NCBI GenBank assembly: GCA_004555265.1
Contig: SFIQ01000017.1
Location: 1-64,000 of the forward strand
Direction: 5' to 3'
From: Ruminococcus sp.
Lineage (GTDB): Bacteria > Bacillota > Clostridia > Oscillospirales > Acutalibacteraceae
Length of the DNA: 64,000 nt
In this document: piece by piece, positions 7,869-16,089 of the stretch
How the letters are laid out: each line of letters starts with the position of its first letter
Numbering within the stretch: the first letter of the stretch is position 1
The notes under the pieces: generated by a model
Told to the model about the DNA's origin: nothing
Database searches by the model: none
What the model saw: the letters and a program-made list of their open reading frames with translations, nothing else
Translations under genes and position numbers: made by a program

Positions 7869-8825
7869 TCAGTTTACAACATTTTGCGGATGCCCTGCAA
7901 AATAGGCTTTGAAATTCTCCTGCAAAACAGAAACGAGACGTGCCCGCGTTTCATAGCCTGCCCACGCAATGTGCGGGGTAATCAGGCAGTTTTTCGCCGT
8001 CAACAACGGATTGTCGGCTTTGGGCGGCTCTACCGAGAGCACATCTAACCCCGCGCCTGCAATTTTCCCGCTGTTTAATGCGTCCGCCAAAGCGCGGTCA
8101 TCCACCACAGGCCCGCGCGAAGTATTGATAAGATACGCGGTTTTCTGCATTTTCGAGAGGAATTCCGCGTTCACAAGCCCTTCGGTGTTCGCGTTTAAGG
8201 GGCAGTGGAGCGTGATGAAATCCGCTTTCCGCGCGATTTCGTCTACGCTTCCCCAACGAAAGTTTTTGCGGTCGCTTTGGTCGGTTTCGTGCCCCGAAGC
8301 GGCAAGGATTTGCATATCAAATGCTTCGGCAATGTCCGCGACGCGCTGTCCGATTTTGCCGAAGCCGATAATGCCGAGCGTCTTGCCTGCGAGTTCTTGC
8401 AGCGGCGTTTTCCAAAAGCAAAAATCGGGGCAGGCGGTCCATTCGCCCGCGTGTACCGCATCGCTGTGCACCGCTACGGCATTGGTGAAAGCCGTGATAA
8501 ACGAAAAGACCAACTGTGCCACCGCGCCCGTGGAATAGGCGGGAATATTACAAAGCGGTATGCCTTTCTCGCGCAAATATGCGCCGTCGGCAATGTTAAA
8601 GCCCGTGGACAACAGCGCGACGAATTTTAAGTGCGGCATCCCGTCAATCTCTGCCTTTTCGAGCGGCGTTTTGTTGGTAATCACAATGTCCGCGTCTTTA
8701 CAGCGCGGCACGATTTGGTTACGCGGGGTGCGGTCATACACGGTTACCTCGCCGTACTGCCCAAGCCAATCCCACGAAAGGTCTCCGGGATTTGTCGTAA
8801 ATGCGTCTAAAATCACGATTTTCAT
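7869..8825 (-). CDS. D-2-hydroxyacid dehydrogenase (glycerate dehydrogenase-like)
   Basis: NAD(P)-dependent reductase or dehydrogenase of 318 residues in the D-isomer-specific 2-hydroxyacid dehydrogenase family. The nucleotide fingerprint G-I-I-G-F-G-K-I-G-Q is at 151-160, and the catalytic trio is intact: Arg237 in N-T-S-R-G, Glu266 and His285 in T-P-H-I-A-W. It most resembles glycerate dehydrogenase / hydroxypyruvate reductase, but the substrate is inferred. The frame extends 32 codons further upstream; I chose the ATG at 8825 because GGAG lies 8 nt before it and the N-terminus then matches the family start M-K-I-V-I-L-D. First gene of the minus-strand sugar operon. Confidence 0.88.
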   Translation of the reverse strand: MKIVILDAFTTNPGDLSWDWLGQYGEVTVYDRTPRNQIVPRCKDADIVITNKTPLEKAEIDGMPHLKFVALLSTGFNIADGAYLREKGIPLCNIPAYSTGAVAQLVFSFITAFTNAVAVHSDAVHAGEWTACPDFCFWKTPLQELAGKTLGIIGFGKIGQRVADIAEAFDMQILAASGHETDQSDRKNFRWGSVDEIARKADFITLHCPLNANTEGLVNAEFLSKMQKTAYLINTSRGPVVDDRALADALNSGKIAGAGLDVLSVEPPKADNPLLTAKNCLITPHIAWAGYETRARLVSVLQENFKAYFAGHPQNVVN

Positions 8826-8861
8826 CGATAGCGCTCCTTTTATGCAGTATGTGATTTGTAT

Positions 8862-8870
8862 ATTGTACCA
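8862..8870 (-). promoter_or_regulatory. Probable extended -10 promoter for the minus-strand sugar operon
   Basis: Read on the minus strand, TGG directly precedes TACAAT (8867-8862), an extended -10 pattern, about 37 nt upstream of the ATG at 8825. No good -35 is visible at 17 nt. It faces away from the promoter at 8928. Confidence 0.45.
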
Positions 8871-8927
8871 TATTTTTTCAAACCATAACAGCAAAACGGA
8901 GAAATTTTTTTGTTTTTCCATAATTTG

Positions 8928-8956
8928 TTGACCTCGCGCCTGTTTTGTTATACAAT
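8928..8956 (+). promoter_or_regulatory. Sigma-A promoter for the VTT-galK-M42 operon
   Basis: TTGACC (8928-8933), 17-nt spacer, TACAAT (8951-8956). It lies 75 nt upstream of the first gene of the plus-strand operon and is close to consensus. Confidence 0.85.
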
Positions 8957-9030
8957 TAGCATAGATTTGTGCGCGCTTGACCTTCTAAAAAGTGCGCATA
9001 TGTGAATTTCGGAAAGGGCGGTGACACGCG

Positions 9031-9777
9031 TTGGCGCACAAAAAGAACAACCGAAGAAGACTGCTCAATTTTCTCGGCTGTGTTTTGCTGATTTTGGCTC
9101 TGGTGCTGTTTTGCGTGGCGCTGTTGTTTCAAGACCCGACCTTTGTGGAGCATTACGATGAGATTATGCGTCGGCTTGCGGAATTTGAGTATTCCGTGGC
9201 AACGCTTCCGTATCGCGGGCTTGTGATCGTCGCCATTTTATTGATATACCTTTCCAAATCCTTTGTGCCGTTGCCGATTTCCGCCGTCTGCGTGATTGCC
9301 GGTATGGCGTTCCCGTTGCCGTACGCGGTGCTCATCAACATTGTCGGATTTTCGCTTTTGTGTATCATCAAATATTTTTGGGGCAAACATATCGGCGGGG
9401 GGCTTGTGCATAAACTCCTGTTGAAAAGCGAGGATATCGAACGGATTTTGGAAAAGGCGGACGACAAGGCGAAGGGCGCGTTGCTTGTAGGCTTTCGGCT
9501 TGTGCCGAGTTTTCCGATTAACACCATAAGCCAAGTGTACGGCGCGATGCGGTATGACTTAAAATGGTATATGCTGCTGTCGGTTGCGGGCTTTTTGCCG
9601 AAACTCGTTTCGTACAGCGTCATCGGCCGCAATGTGTACGACCCGTTCTCCATGGCGTTTATTTTGCCGTTTGTTATCCTGTTTACGATTTCGGGCCTGT
9701 CGCTGTTCGGCGTGAACAAGATGATTGACATATATAACAATAATTTTAAAAAAGATACAGGTATAAAAAAGAGCTGA
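9031..9777 (+). CDS. TVP38/TMEM64 (VTT) family membrane protein
   Basis: Integral membrane protein of 248 residues in the VTT/DedA-like family. After a basic N-terminus there is a hydrophobic helix (about 14-32), then the conserved core with P-I-S-A-V-C-V-I-A-G, a G-F-R-L-V-P-S-F-P-I-N segment and a further helix pair near the C-terminus. Members are linked to lipid scrambling or membrane homeostasis; the substrate here is not known. The start is TTG: GGCGGTG lies 7 nt before it and no ATG follows until deep inside the domain. First gene of a six-gene operon; galK begins 5 nt after its stop. Confidence 0.85.
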   Translation: MAHKKNNRRRLLNFLGCVLLILALVLFCVALLFQDPTFVEHYDEIMRRLAEFEYSVATLPYRGLVIVAILLIYLSKSFVPLPISAVCVIAGMAFPLPYAVLINIVGFSLLCIIKYFWGKHIGGGLVHKLLLKSEDIERILEKADDKAKGALLVGFRLVPSFPINTISQVYGAMRYDLKWYMLLSVAGFLPKLVSYSVIGRNVYDPFSMAFILPFVILFTISGLSLFGVNKMIDIYNNNFKKDTGIKKS

Positions 9778-9781
9778 AAGG

Positions 9782-11074
9782 ATGTTTCACACAATGGCAA
9801 ACCAACAGGAATTAAAGGCGATGCTGACCGGCGGCGCACTCGATGAAAGACTTCGTCGCGTGTATGTGACCGACGCGGAAATCAAAGCGCAGTATGCGCG
9901 GTATACTACCGTTATCGACGCATTTTCGGAACTGTTTTCGGGCGCGCGGGACATTCGTTTGTTCTCCGCCCCCGGCAGAACCGAGGTCGGCGGCAACCAC
10001 ACCGACCATAATCACGGCAGAGTGCTTGCGGCGGGCATCAATTTGGACGCGATTGCGGCGGCGGCAAAAAACGAGGACAATGTTGTGCGCGTGAAAAGCG
10101 AGGGCTACCCGATGGATGTGGTGGATTTGTCCGATTTGTCGGTACAACCGTCGGAACTCGGCCATTCCCCGGCGCTTGTGCGCGGCGTGTGCCAAGGCTT
10201 TTTGAATTACGGCTATAAAATCGGCGGCTTTGACGCGGCAACAGCGTCCCGCGTGCTGTCCGGTTCGGGGCTTTCGTCCTCGGCGGCATATGAGGTGCTC
10301 GTGGGCACTATGCTCAATTATTTGTATAATGACGGTAAGGTGGACGCGGTGACGATTGCGAAAATCGCGCAGTACGCCGAAAACGAATACTTCGGCAAGC
10401 CCTGCGGCTTGATGGATCAAACCGCTTGCTCCGTCGGCTCGTTTGTTACGATTGATTTTTGTGACCCGCAAAACCCCGAAATCGAAGAAGTGAAATTTGA
10501 CTTTGCCGCCTGCTCGCACGCGCTGTGCATTGTGGACACGAAGGGCAGTCACTCGGATTTGACCGACGAATACGCCTATATCCGCGAGGAAATGGAGAGT
10601 GTAGCGCAGTATTTCGGTAAAAAGGTGCTGCGCGAAGTGCCCGAGTCGGAATTTTACGGCGAAATCGCGGCGGTGCGCAAACGCGTCGGGGACCGTGCGG
10701 TGTTGCGCGCCATGCACTTCTATGCGGATAACGCCCGTGTGTTACAGGAAGTGGACGCGCTTCGCGCAGGCGATTTTGAAACCTTCAAACAGTACATACT
10801 CGAAAGCGGCAACTCGTCGTATATGTATAACCAAAATGTCTTCTCGGTGAAAAAACCGCAGGAACAGCCCGTGTCGCTGGCGTTGGCAATTTCTCAGCGC
10901 GTATTGGCGGGGCGCGGCGCATGGCGCGTACACGGCGGCGGCTTTGCGGGTACCATTCAGGCGTTTGTGCCGTTGGATTTGCTGGACACCTATAAATCCG
11001 AAATCGAGCGCGTGTTCGGCGAGGGCGCGTGCTATGTGCTGTCCATTCGACCGGTTGGCGGCACGGAAATTTAA
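9782..11074 (+). CDS. galK: Galactokinase
   Basis: GHMP kinase of 430 residues that phosphorylates galactose at C1 in the Leland pathway. The galactokinase signature G-R-T-E-V-G-G-N-H-T-D-H is at 65-76, the ATP-binding G-S-G-L-S-S-S-A-A at about 161-169, and the third GHMP motif V-H-G-G-G-F-A-G near 383-390. It is longer than the E. coli enzyme, mostly at the N-terminus. The start is uncertain: ATG 9782 has GAG 8 nt upstream, ATG 9794 has AAAGGA 11 nt upstream. No galT or galE is in the window, so the rest of the pathway must lie elsewhere. It sits between a VTT protein and two peptidases, not a sugar operon. Confidence 0.93.
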   Translation: MFHTMANQQELKAMLTGGALDERLRRVYVTDAEIKAQYARYTTVIDAFSELFSGARDIRLFSAPGRTEVGGNHTDHNHGRVLAAGINLDAIAAAAKNEDNVVRVKSEGYPMDVVDLSDLSVQPSELGHSPALVRGVCQGFLNYGYKIGGFDAATASRVLSGSGLSSSAAYEVLVGTMLNYLYNDGKVDAVTIAKIAQYAENEYFGKPCGLMDQTACSVGSFVTIDFCDPQNPEIEEVKFDFAACSHALCIVDTKGSHSDLTDEYAYIREEMESVAQYFGKKVLREVPESEFYGEIAAVRKRVGDRAVLRAMHFYADNARVLQEVDALRAGDFETFKQYILESGNSSYMYNQNVFSVKKPQEQPVSLALAISQRVLAGRGAWRVHGGGFAGTIQAFVPLDLLDTYKSEIERVFGEGACYVLSIRPVGGTEI

Positions 11075-11094
11075 ATTTTAAGGAAGTGCATCTT

Positions 11095-12111
11095 ATGGAA
11101 ACCAAAGAACTGCTGAAACTGCTCTGCGCCGCGCCCGGCGTTTCGGGCGATGAAGCGGCGGCGCGTGAAACGGTAAAAACGCTGTTTGCGCCGCTCGGTG
11201 AAGTCAAAACGGACGCGCTCGGCAATGTGCTTTGCACCTATACGGGCACAGGGCGCGGCAGAAAAATCCTGTTGGATGCACATTTGGATCAAATCGGGCT
11301 TTGCGTATTGGAAGTGACGCCGGAGGGCTTTTTGCGCACCGCCCCCTGCGGCGGCGCGGACAAGCGCGTGCTTTGCGGCGCGGAGGTCACGGTGCACGGC
11401 AAGCGCGATTTGTACGGCGTGGTGACAAGTACCCCGCCGCACTTGCAAAAAGATGGCGACGAAAAAACCTTGCCCGACACGGTGCTCATTGACATCGGAC
11501 TTCCGGCAGACGAGGCGCAAACGGCAGTTTCCGCGGGTGACCGCGTTTCCTTACGCCACGCGTTTACGGAACTGCTGAACGAATGTGTCAGCGCGCCCGC
11601 ACTCGACGACCGCGCAGGGATTGCGGTGTTGTATCTTGCGCTGGAACACTTAAAAATGATGGGCTGTGCCGATACGGTTACGGTTGTTTGTTCGACACGC
11701 GAGGAAACCACCGAGGGCGGCGCGAAAGCCGCGGCATTCCATGCAAATGCGGATTTGTGCATTGCGGTCGATGTCAGTTTTGCGAAAACACCCGATGCGA
11801 AGCCGGAGGATTGCGGCGAACTTTTGAAAGGCCCTATGATTGGCATTGCGCCGTCTTTGACGCACAGCGTCAGCGAGGGTCTGCGGCAAATGGCCGTCGA
11901 ACAGCAAATTCCCTATCAACTTGAAGTGATGGGCGGCGGGAGCGGCACCAACGCCGATGTGATTGCCGCCGAAGCGGGCGGCGTAAAAACGGGGCTTTTG
12001 TCCGTACCGCTTCGCTATATGCATACAGGCATTGAAGTCGTGTCCGTCAAAGATGTGGAAAATACGGCGCAACTTTTGGCAAATTATATTTTATACGGAG
12101 GGCTGTCATGA
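11095..12111 (+). CDS. M42 family metallopeptidase (first of a tandem pair)
   Basis: Zinc aminopeptidase-like protein of 338 residues of the FrvX/YsdC M42 type. Probable metal ligands and catalytic residues are H63 and D65 in H-L-D-Q-I-G, D171-D172 in D-D-R-A-G, E203-E204 and D226. The usual Asp-Glu after the first His is Asp-Gln here, a small departure from the family. The C-terminal part has the conserved M-H-T-G-I-E. The frame extends upstream into galK; the ATG at 11095 has AGGAAG 8 nt upstream and gives the family N-terminus. It overlaps the next M42 gene by 4 nt, so the two are translationally coupled and may form a mixed oligomer. Confidence 0.88.
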   Translation: METKELLKLLCAAPGVSGDEAAARETVKTLFAPLGEVKTDALGNVLCTYTGTGRGRKILLDAHLDQIGLCVLEVTPEGFLRTAPCGGADKRVLCGAEVTVHGKRDLYGVVTSTPPHLQKDGDEKTLPDTVLIDIGLPADEAQTAVSAGDRVSLRHAFTELLNECVSAPALDDRAGIAVLYLALEHLKMMGCADTVTVVCSTREETTEGGAKAAAFHANADLCIAVDVSFAKTPDAKPEDCGELLKGPMIGIAPSLTHSVSEGLRQMAVEQQIPYQLEVMGGGSGTNADVIAAEAGGVKTGLLSVPLRYMHTGIEVVSVKDVENTAQLLANYILYGGLS

Positions 12112-13130
12112 TGTTAAAAACGCTGTGCGAATTAAACGGCACCTCCGGCAGAGAGGACGCGGTGCGGGACTATATCCTTGCCGCGCTTCCCGAAAACACA
12201 ACTTACAAAATCGATGCGCTCGGCAACTTGCTTGTCGAGAAAAAAGGCGCGGCGCGCCCCAAAAATAAAGTCGCCTTGTTCGCCCATATGGACGAAGTCG
12301 GCTTTATCATCACTTACATTACCGATGACGGCTTTTTGAAATTCGCCCCTGTCGGCGGCGTGGATGCGCGCGCCATATTCGGCAAGGCGGTTACGGTCGG
12401 CGCGCGGGAAATCCCCGGCGTGGTCGGCGGCAAAGCCGTGCATCAACTCTCGAAAGACGAAAAGGGCAGTGTGCCCGAAGTTGAAACTATGGTGATTGAC
12501 ATCGGCGCGCAGACAAAGGCAGAAGCAGAGTCGCTTGTTTCTCTCGGCGATGTCGCGTATTTTCACTCGGATTATGTGGAATTCGGCGACGGCTTCGTAA
12601 AAGCCAAGGCGATTGATGACCGCGCGGGTGTGCAAATACTGCTCGATATGCTCAAAACGGATTTGCCGTATGATATGACCTTTTGCTTTACCGTGCAGGA
12701 GGAAATCGGCACGCGCGGCGCGACGGCGGCAACCTTTACGGTGCGCCCCGATTATGCATTGGTGATTGAAAGCACCACGGCGGCGGATTTGCCCGAGGCT
12801 TCGGGATATAAACAGGTCTGCAAAGTCGGCGGCGGTGCCGTGGTCAGTTTTATGGATCGCGGTACGGTGTATGACAAGCAACTGTATACTTTTGCGCGTG
12901 CGCTCGCCGCAGAAAAGCAAATTCCCTGCCAAACCAAAACGATGATTGCGGGCGGCAATGACGCGGCGGCAATCCACAAAACGGCAGGCGGTGTGAAGAC
13001 CTTGGCAGTTTCCGTGCCGTGCCGTTATATTCATTCGGGCGCGTGTGTGGCGAAGCAAGACGACATACAAAGCGTTGCCGATTTGACAAAAGCACTGGCG
13101 GAGGCACTTTGCAATGCTGAAAGTGATTGA
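12108..13130 (+). CDS. M42 family metallopeptidase (second of a tandem pair)
   Basis: A 340-residue paralogue of the preceding protein with the complete M42 motif set: H60-x-D62-E63 in H-M-D-E-V-G, D170-D171 in D-D-R-A-G, E198-E199 in Q-E-E-I-G-T-R-G-A, E221 and a C-terminal I-H-S-G. M42 enzymes form large tetrahedral aminopeptidase particles in the cytoplasm that degrade peptides. The ATG overlaps the upstream stop as ATGA (12108-12111); an alternative ATG follows at 12111. The last 17 nt overlap the next gene. Confidence 0.92.
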   Translation: MMLKTLCELNGTSGREDAVRDYILAALPENTTYKIDALGNLLVEKKGAARPKNKVALFAHMDEVGFIITYITDDGFLKFAPVGGVDARAIFGKAVTVGAREIPGVVGGKAVHQLSKDEKGSVPEVETMVIDIGAQTKAEAESLVSLGDVAYFHSDYVEFGDGFVKAKAIDDRAGVQILLDMLKTDLPYDMTFCFTVQEEIGTRGATAATFTVRPDYALVIESTTAADLPEASGYKQVCKVGGGAVVSFMDRGTVYDKQLYTFARALAAEKQIPCQTKTMIAGGNDAAAIHKTAGGVKTLAVSVPCRYIHSGACVAKQDDIQSVADLTKALAEALCNAESD

Positions 13131-13917
13131 AAATTTGTCGGCGGATACGGCGAAACAGCTTTTTTCCGTTTTGCCCGATACGCTTTGCACCGCATTTGCT
13201 TTGTTTTCGCTGTTAGATGTGCACCGTGTGGACGGCGCGTGGGTGCAGACCGAGGGCGACAGCGTAACGGCGCTGGTGGTGTCCGAGGGGCAGACCAAAG
13301 CTTATGTCACGGCGTCGGAGAATGCCGATTTTGAAGAACTGCAATATTTTTTGCGCACGCTCGGCGGCGTGGTGGTGCATTGCGCGCCCGAGCAAGCCGA
13401 AAGGCTCGGCGTTACGCCGTTCTCGAAAAAAAGTTTGATGGAACTTTGCACCTTGCCCGACGGCGGCAAACAGGCAAAAACCGTAAACGACAATCTGCGC
13501 CCGATTTATGATTTGCTGGTGCAGGCGGCATCGACTGCGGTCGGCACGGCGAGCAGTACCGCAGATTTTCAAAAATACAATGACCGCGCGTATAAAGAAT
13601 GGCTCTCCAAAACCGCGCGCGGGATTTTCGGCGGCTACACGGTGGTCAAAGCGGTGTATGTCGGTGAAAATGCTTTGCTTGCGGCGGGCGTTGCCGATGT
13701 TTTGGGGGACTATGTGTATATCCGCGATGTCGTGACCGATAAAGACTACCGCCAAATGGGGTACGGGACGGATTGTGTGCGCGGGCTTTGCGCCGATTTA
13801 AAAACCGATACAAACCGCATTTTTTTATTGTGCGGGGACTTAAAAACCGAACGGTTTTATCAAAAATCCGGCTTTGTGCGAAAGGGCTATATTCAACAGG
13901 GAATTGTAGAATTATGA
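13114..13917 (+). CDS. GNAT-family N-acetyltransferase with N-terminal extension
   Basis: A 267-residue protein. The C-terminal third has a GNAT fold: a beta-strand leading into the acetyl-CoA loop (R-Q-M-G-Y-G-T-D) and a final F-Y-Q-K-S-G-F motif. The N-terminal 150 residues are not recognised and may bind the substrate or a partner. GGAGG ends 9 nt before the ATG, inside the preceding M42 gene (17-nt overlap), and its own stop overlaps the next gene's start, so it is firmly part of the operon. Substrate unknown. Confidence 0.8.
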   Translation: MLKVIENLSADTAKQLFSVLPDTLCTAFALFSLLDVHRVDGAWVQTEGDSVTALVVSEGQTKAYVTASENADFEELQYFLRTLGGVVVHCAPEQAERLGVTPFSKKSLMELCTLPDGGKQAKTVNDNLRPIYDLLVQAASTAVGTASSTADFQKYNDRAYKEWLSKTARGIFGGYTVVKAVYVGENALLAAGVADVLGDYVYIRDVVTDKDYRQMGYGTDCVRGLCADLKTDTNRIFLLCGDLKTERFYQKSGFVRKGYIQQGIVEL

Positions 13918-15191
13918 GCGAATTTTTTGAACTTTCCGAGACAATCAAAACCGCGTCGGCGGCGGCAATGGAAAACGCCGCACCGCAGTTTGCAAAAATT
14001 GACGCGCTGACAGAGCACAATCAGCAAAAGGTGCTGTCGGCATTTATTCAAAACCGCGTGGACGAAACCGATTTCAACTCCACCACGGGCTACGGCTATA
14101 ACGACAAGGGCAGAGAGAAATTAGACCGCTTAACGGCGGATATTTTCGGTGCCGAGGCGGCGTTTATCCGCGCAGGGGCACTCTCTTGCGGGACACATAC
14201 GCTGTCGGTTTGCCTGTACGGCGTTCTGCGTCCGGGCGATGTGCTTTTGAGCGTGACGGGCTTGCCGTATGACACCATTCATTCCACGATAGGGCTTGAC
14301 GGCGACAAAAGCGCGGGTAAGGGCACGCTTCGCGATTTCGGCATCACCTATAAACAGGTGGATTTGACCGAACAGGACGAATTGGATTATGACAGAATAG
14401 AAGCCGCCGCGGCAGAAAACGCTGTGCGAATGGTCTACATACAGCGCTCGCGCGGGTATTCCCTGCGGCATACGATTTCGGTTGCGGAAATCGAACGCGT
14501 GTGTTCGATTGTGCACCGTGTTAATCCGCGCGCGGTGGTGATGGTCGATAACTGCTACGGCGAATTTACCGAGAAACAAGAGCCGACCGAAGTGGGCGCG
14601 GACTTGATGGCAGGGTCGCTTATCAAAAATGCAGGCGGCGGGATTGCCGCGTCGGGCGGCTACATTGCAGGGCGTGCCGATTTGGTCGAACTTTGCGCCT
14701 GCCGTTTAAACACCCCCGGTTTGGGGTTGGAGGTCGGCGCCACCTTGGGGCAAAATCGCAGTTTGTTTATGGGGCTGTTCCATGCGCCGCATGTGGTGGG
14801 CGAGGCACTCAAAACCGCGGTATTCGCCGCGTCTCTGTTTACGGAACTCGGCTTCGCGGTGACGCCGAAGCCCGACGAAGACCGCCACGATATTATTCAG
14901 GCGATTTGTTTGGAAACCCCCGAACGGCTGATTGCGTTTTGCCAAGGTCTGCAAAAGGGTGCGCCTGTGGATTCGTTTGTCACGCCCGAGCCGTGGGATA
15001 TGCCCGGCTACGACAGCCAAGTCATTATGGCGGCGGGTGCGTTTACCTCCGGCTCGTCGATTGAACTGTCGGGCGATGCACCTTTGCGTGCGCCGTTCGC
15101 GGTTTGGATGCAAGGCGGCTTGAATTTCCACACCAGCAAGGTCGGCGTATTGCTCGCCGCCGAGGAACTTGCAAAACGCGGGTTACTGTAA
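13914..15191 (+). CDS. YnbB-type methionine gamma-lyase family PLP enzyme
   Basis: A 425-residue fold-type I PLP enzyme of the family annotated as methionine gamma-lyase or aluminium resistance protein (YnbB in Bacillus). It has the N-terminal T-G-Y-G-Y-N-D-K-G-R, the V-D-N-C-Y-G-E-F aspartate segment and the lysine in S-L-I-K-N-A-G-G-G expected to carry PLP. Length matches the family. The real activity is not settled, so lyase function is inferred only. The long frame begins at 13773 but the ATG at 13914 overlaps the GNAT stop as ATGA and gives the family N-terminus. Last gene of the operon; no terminator is evident before the repeats. Confidence 0.88.
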   Translation: MSEFFELSETIKTASAAAMENAAPQFAKIDALTEHNQQKVLSAFIQNRVDETDFNSTTGYGYNDKGREKLDRLTADIFGAEAAFIRAGALSCGTHTLSVCLYGVLRPGDVLLSVTGLPYDTIHSTIGLDGDKSAGKGTLRDFGITYKQVDLTEQDELDYDRIEAAAAENAVRMVYIQRSRGYSLRHTISVAEIERVCSIVHRVNPRAVVMVDNCYGEFTEKQEPTEVGADLMAGSLIKNAGGGIAASGGYIAGRADLVELCACRLNTPGLGLEVGATLGQNRSLFMGLFHAPHVVGEALKTAVFAASLFTELGFAVTPKPDEDRHDIIQAICLETPERLIAFCQGLQKGAPVDSFVTPEPWDMPGYDSQVIMAAGAFTSGSSIELSGDAPLRAPFAVWMQGGLNFHTSKVGVLLAAEELAKRGLL

Positions 15192-15208
15192 AATATTTAT
15201 ATCGCATT

Positions 15209-15380
15209 GTCATCCTGCGCGACAGCGAAGGATCTCACACAGCACAACAAAAACAAGCGTCGGGCGGGGGCTTGCTCCCGCCGTGTAAGCTTGTCATTCC
15301 GAGCCGCAGGCGAAGAATTGTCTACCACGAAAAGTGAATTGGATAAAGCAATTTTGTAGGGGCGATTCACGAATCGCCCG
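15209..15380. repeat. Palindromic repeat modules between YnbB gene and GNAT gene
   Basis: Two halves of the GTCATCCTG/GTCATTCCGAG unit (15209-15235 and about 15291-15319) flank a GGGCGGGGGCTTGCTCCCGC module, and a GGGCGATTCACGAATCGCCC palindrome is at 15360-15379. This looks like one module nested inside another. No gene is present. Confidence 0.8.
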
Positions 15381-15468
15381 AGCAATTCCGGTTTTCACAC
15401 AAATGAATGGTAACGCACAATCTCGTCGGGACGGGCTTCTGTGTCCGCCTATGCATGAGGAGAACTGT

Positions 15469-15993
15469 ATGTATACCGTCCGTACATTGAAAATACGCGA
15501 ACTGCCACTGCTTCTGCGCCTATTTGACTACAATAAACCCGTGCAGATGCTCGCCGAAAATACCCGCGGCATAAAAAACAGGAAAATAGATATTTTCGGA
15601 TTGTTCCGTGACGGAAAGTTAATCGGTGAATTGCATGTTAAGTACGAAAGTGCAGACAGCAGGGAAGCTGCACGCGGTACGCGTGCCTATTTGTTTGCAT
15701 TTCGAATAGAAAAAAATTTTAGAGACAAAGGTTTCGGAAGGCTTCTTTTAAACCGCGTCATCGAACAGCTTGCCGCCGCAGGCTATACGGAATTTACTGT
15801 CGGCGTAGAAACGGATAACGCAATCGCAAAGCATATTTATGAAATGTTCGGGTTTACGGAATGTATCGCGCAAAAAGAAGAAAGCTATCAGGGCGACACA
15901 TATGTATATACCCTACTGTTAAAAAAGACACGCAGGGAACGACCGGAAATGTGTTCCGCAGAGTTTCAGCAGAATTTGGCGGGCGATTCGTGA
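15469..15993 (+). CDS. GNAT-family N-acetyltransferase whose stop lies in a repeat
   Basis: A 174-residue acetyltransferase with the GNAT A motif (R-D-K-G-F-G-R-L-L-L-N, about 78-90) and the C-terminal A-K-H-I-Y-E-M-F-G-F motif. The frame opens far upstream inside repeats, but GAGGAG 6 nt before the ATG at 15469 fixes the start. The last codons (G-D-S-stop) fall within a GGGCGATTCGTGAATCGCCC palindrome at 15981-16000, so the repeat has replaced or trimmed the native end. Base composition is slightly lower in GC than its neighbours, which fits a gene acquired separately. Substrate unknown; it is not tightly packed with other genes. Confidence 0.85.
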   Translation: MYTVRTLKIRELPLLLRLFDYNKPVQMLAENTRGIKNRKIDIFGLFRDGKLIGELHVKYESADSREAARGTRAYLFAFRIEKNFRDKGFGRLLLNRVIEQLAAAGYTEFTVGVETDNAIAKHIYEMFGFTECIAQKEESYQGDTYVYTLLLKKTRRERPEMCSAEFQQNLAGDS

Positions 15994-16053
15994 ATCGCCC
16001 CTACCGAGGTTCTTGCAAGCTTGTCATTCTGAGCCGCAGGCGTAGAATCTCAC
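15981..16053. repeat. Palindromic repeat modules at the 3' end of the GNAT gene
   Basis: A GGGCGATTCGTGAATCGCCC palindrome (15981-16000) ending in CCCTAC, then half of the GTCATTCTGAG unit (about 16023-16053). The first overlaps coding sequence and provides the TGA stop. Confidence 0.85.
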
Positions 16054-16089
16054 GCGGCACAAAAGAATTGGGAATCATAGGAGGTCTTT

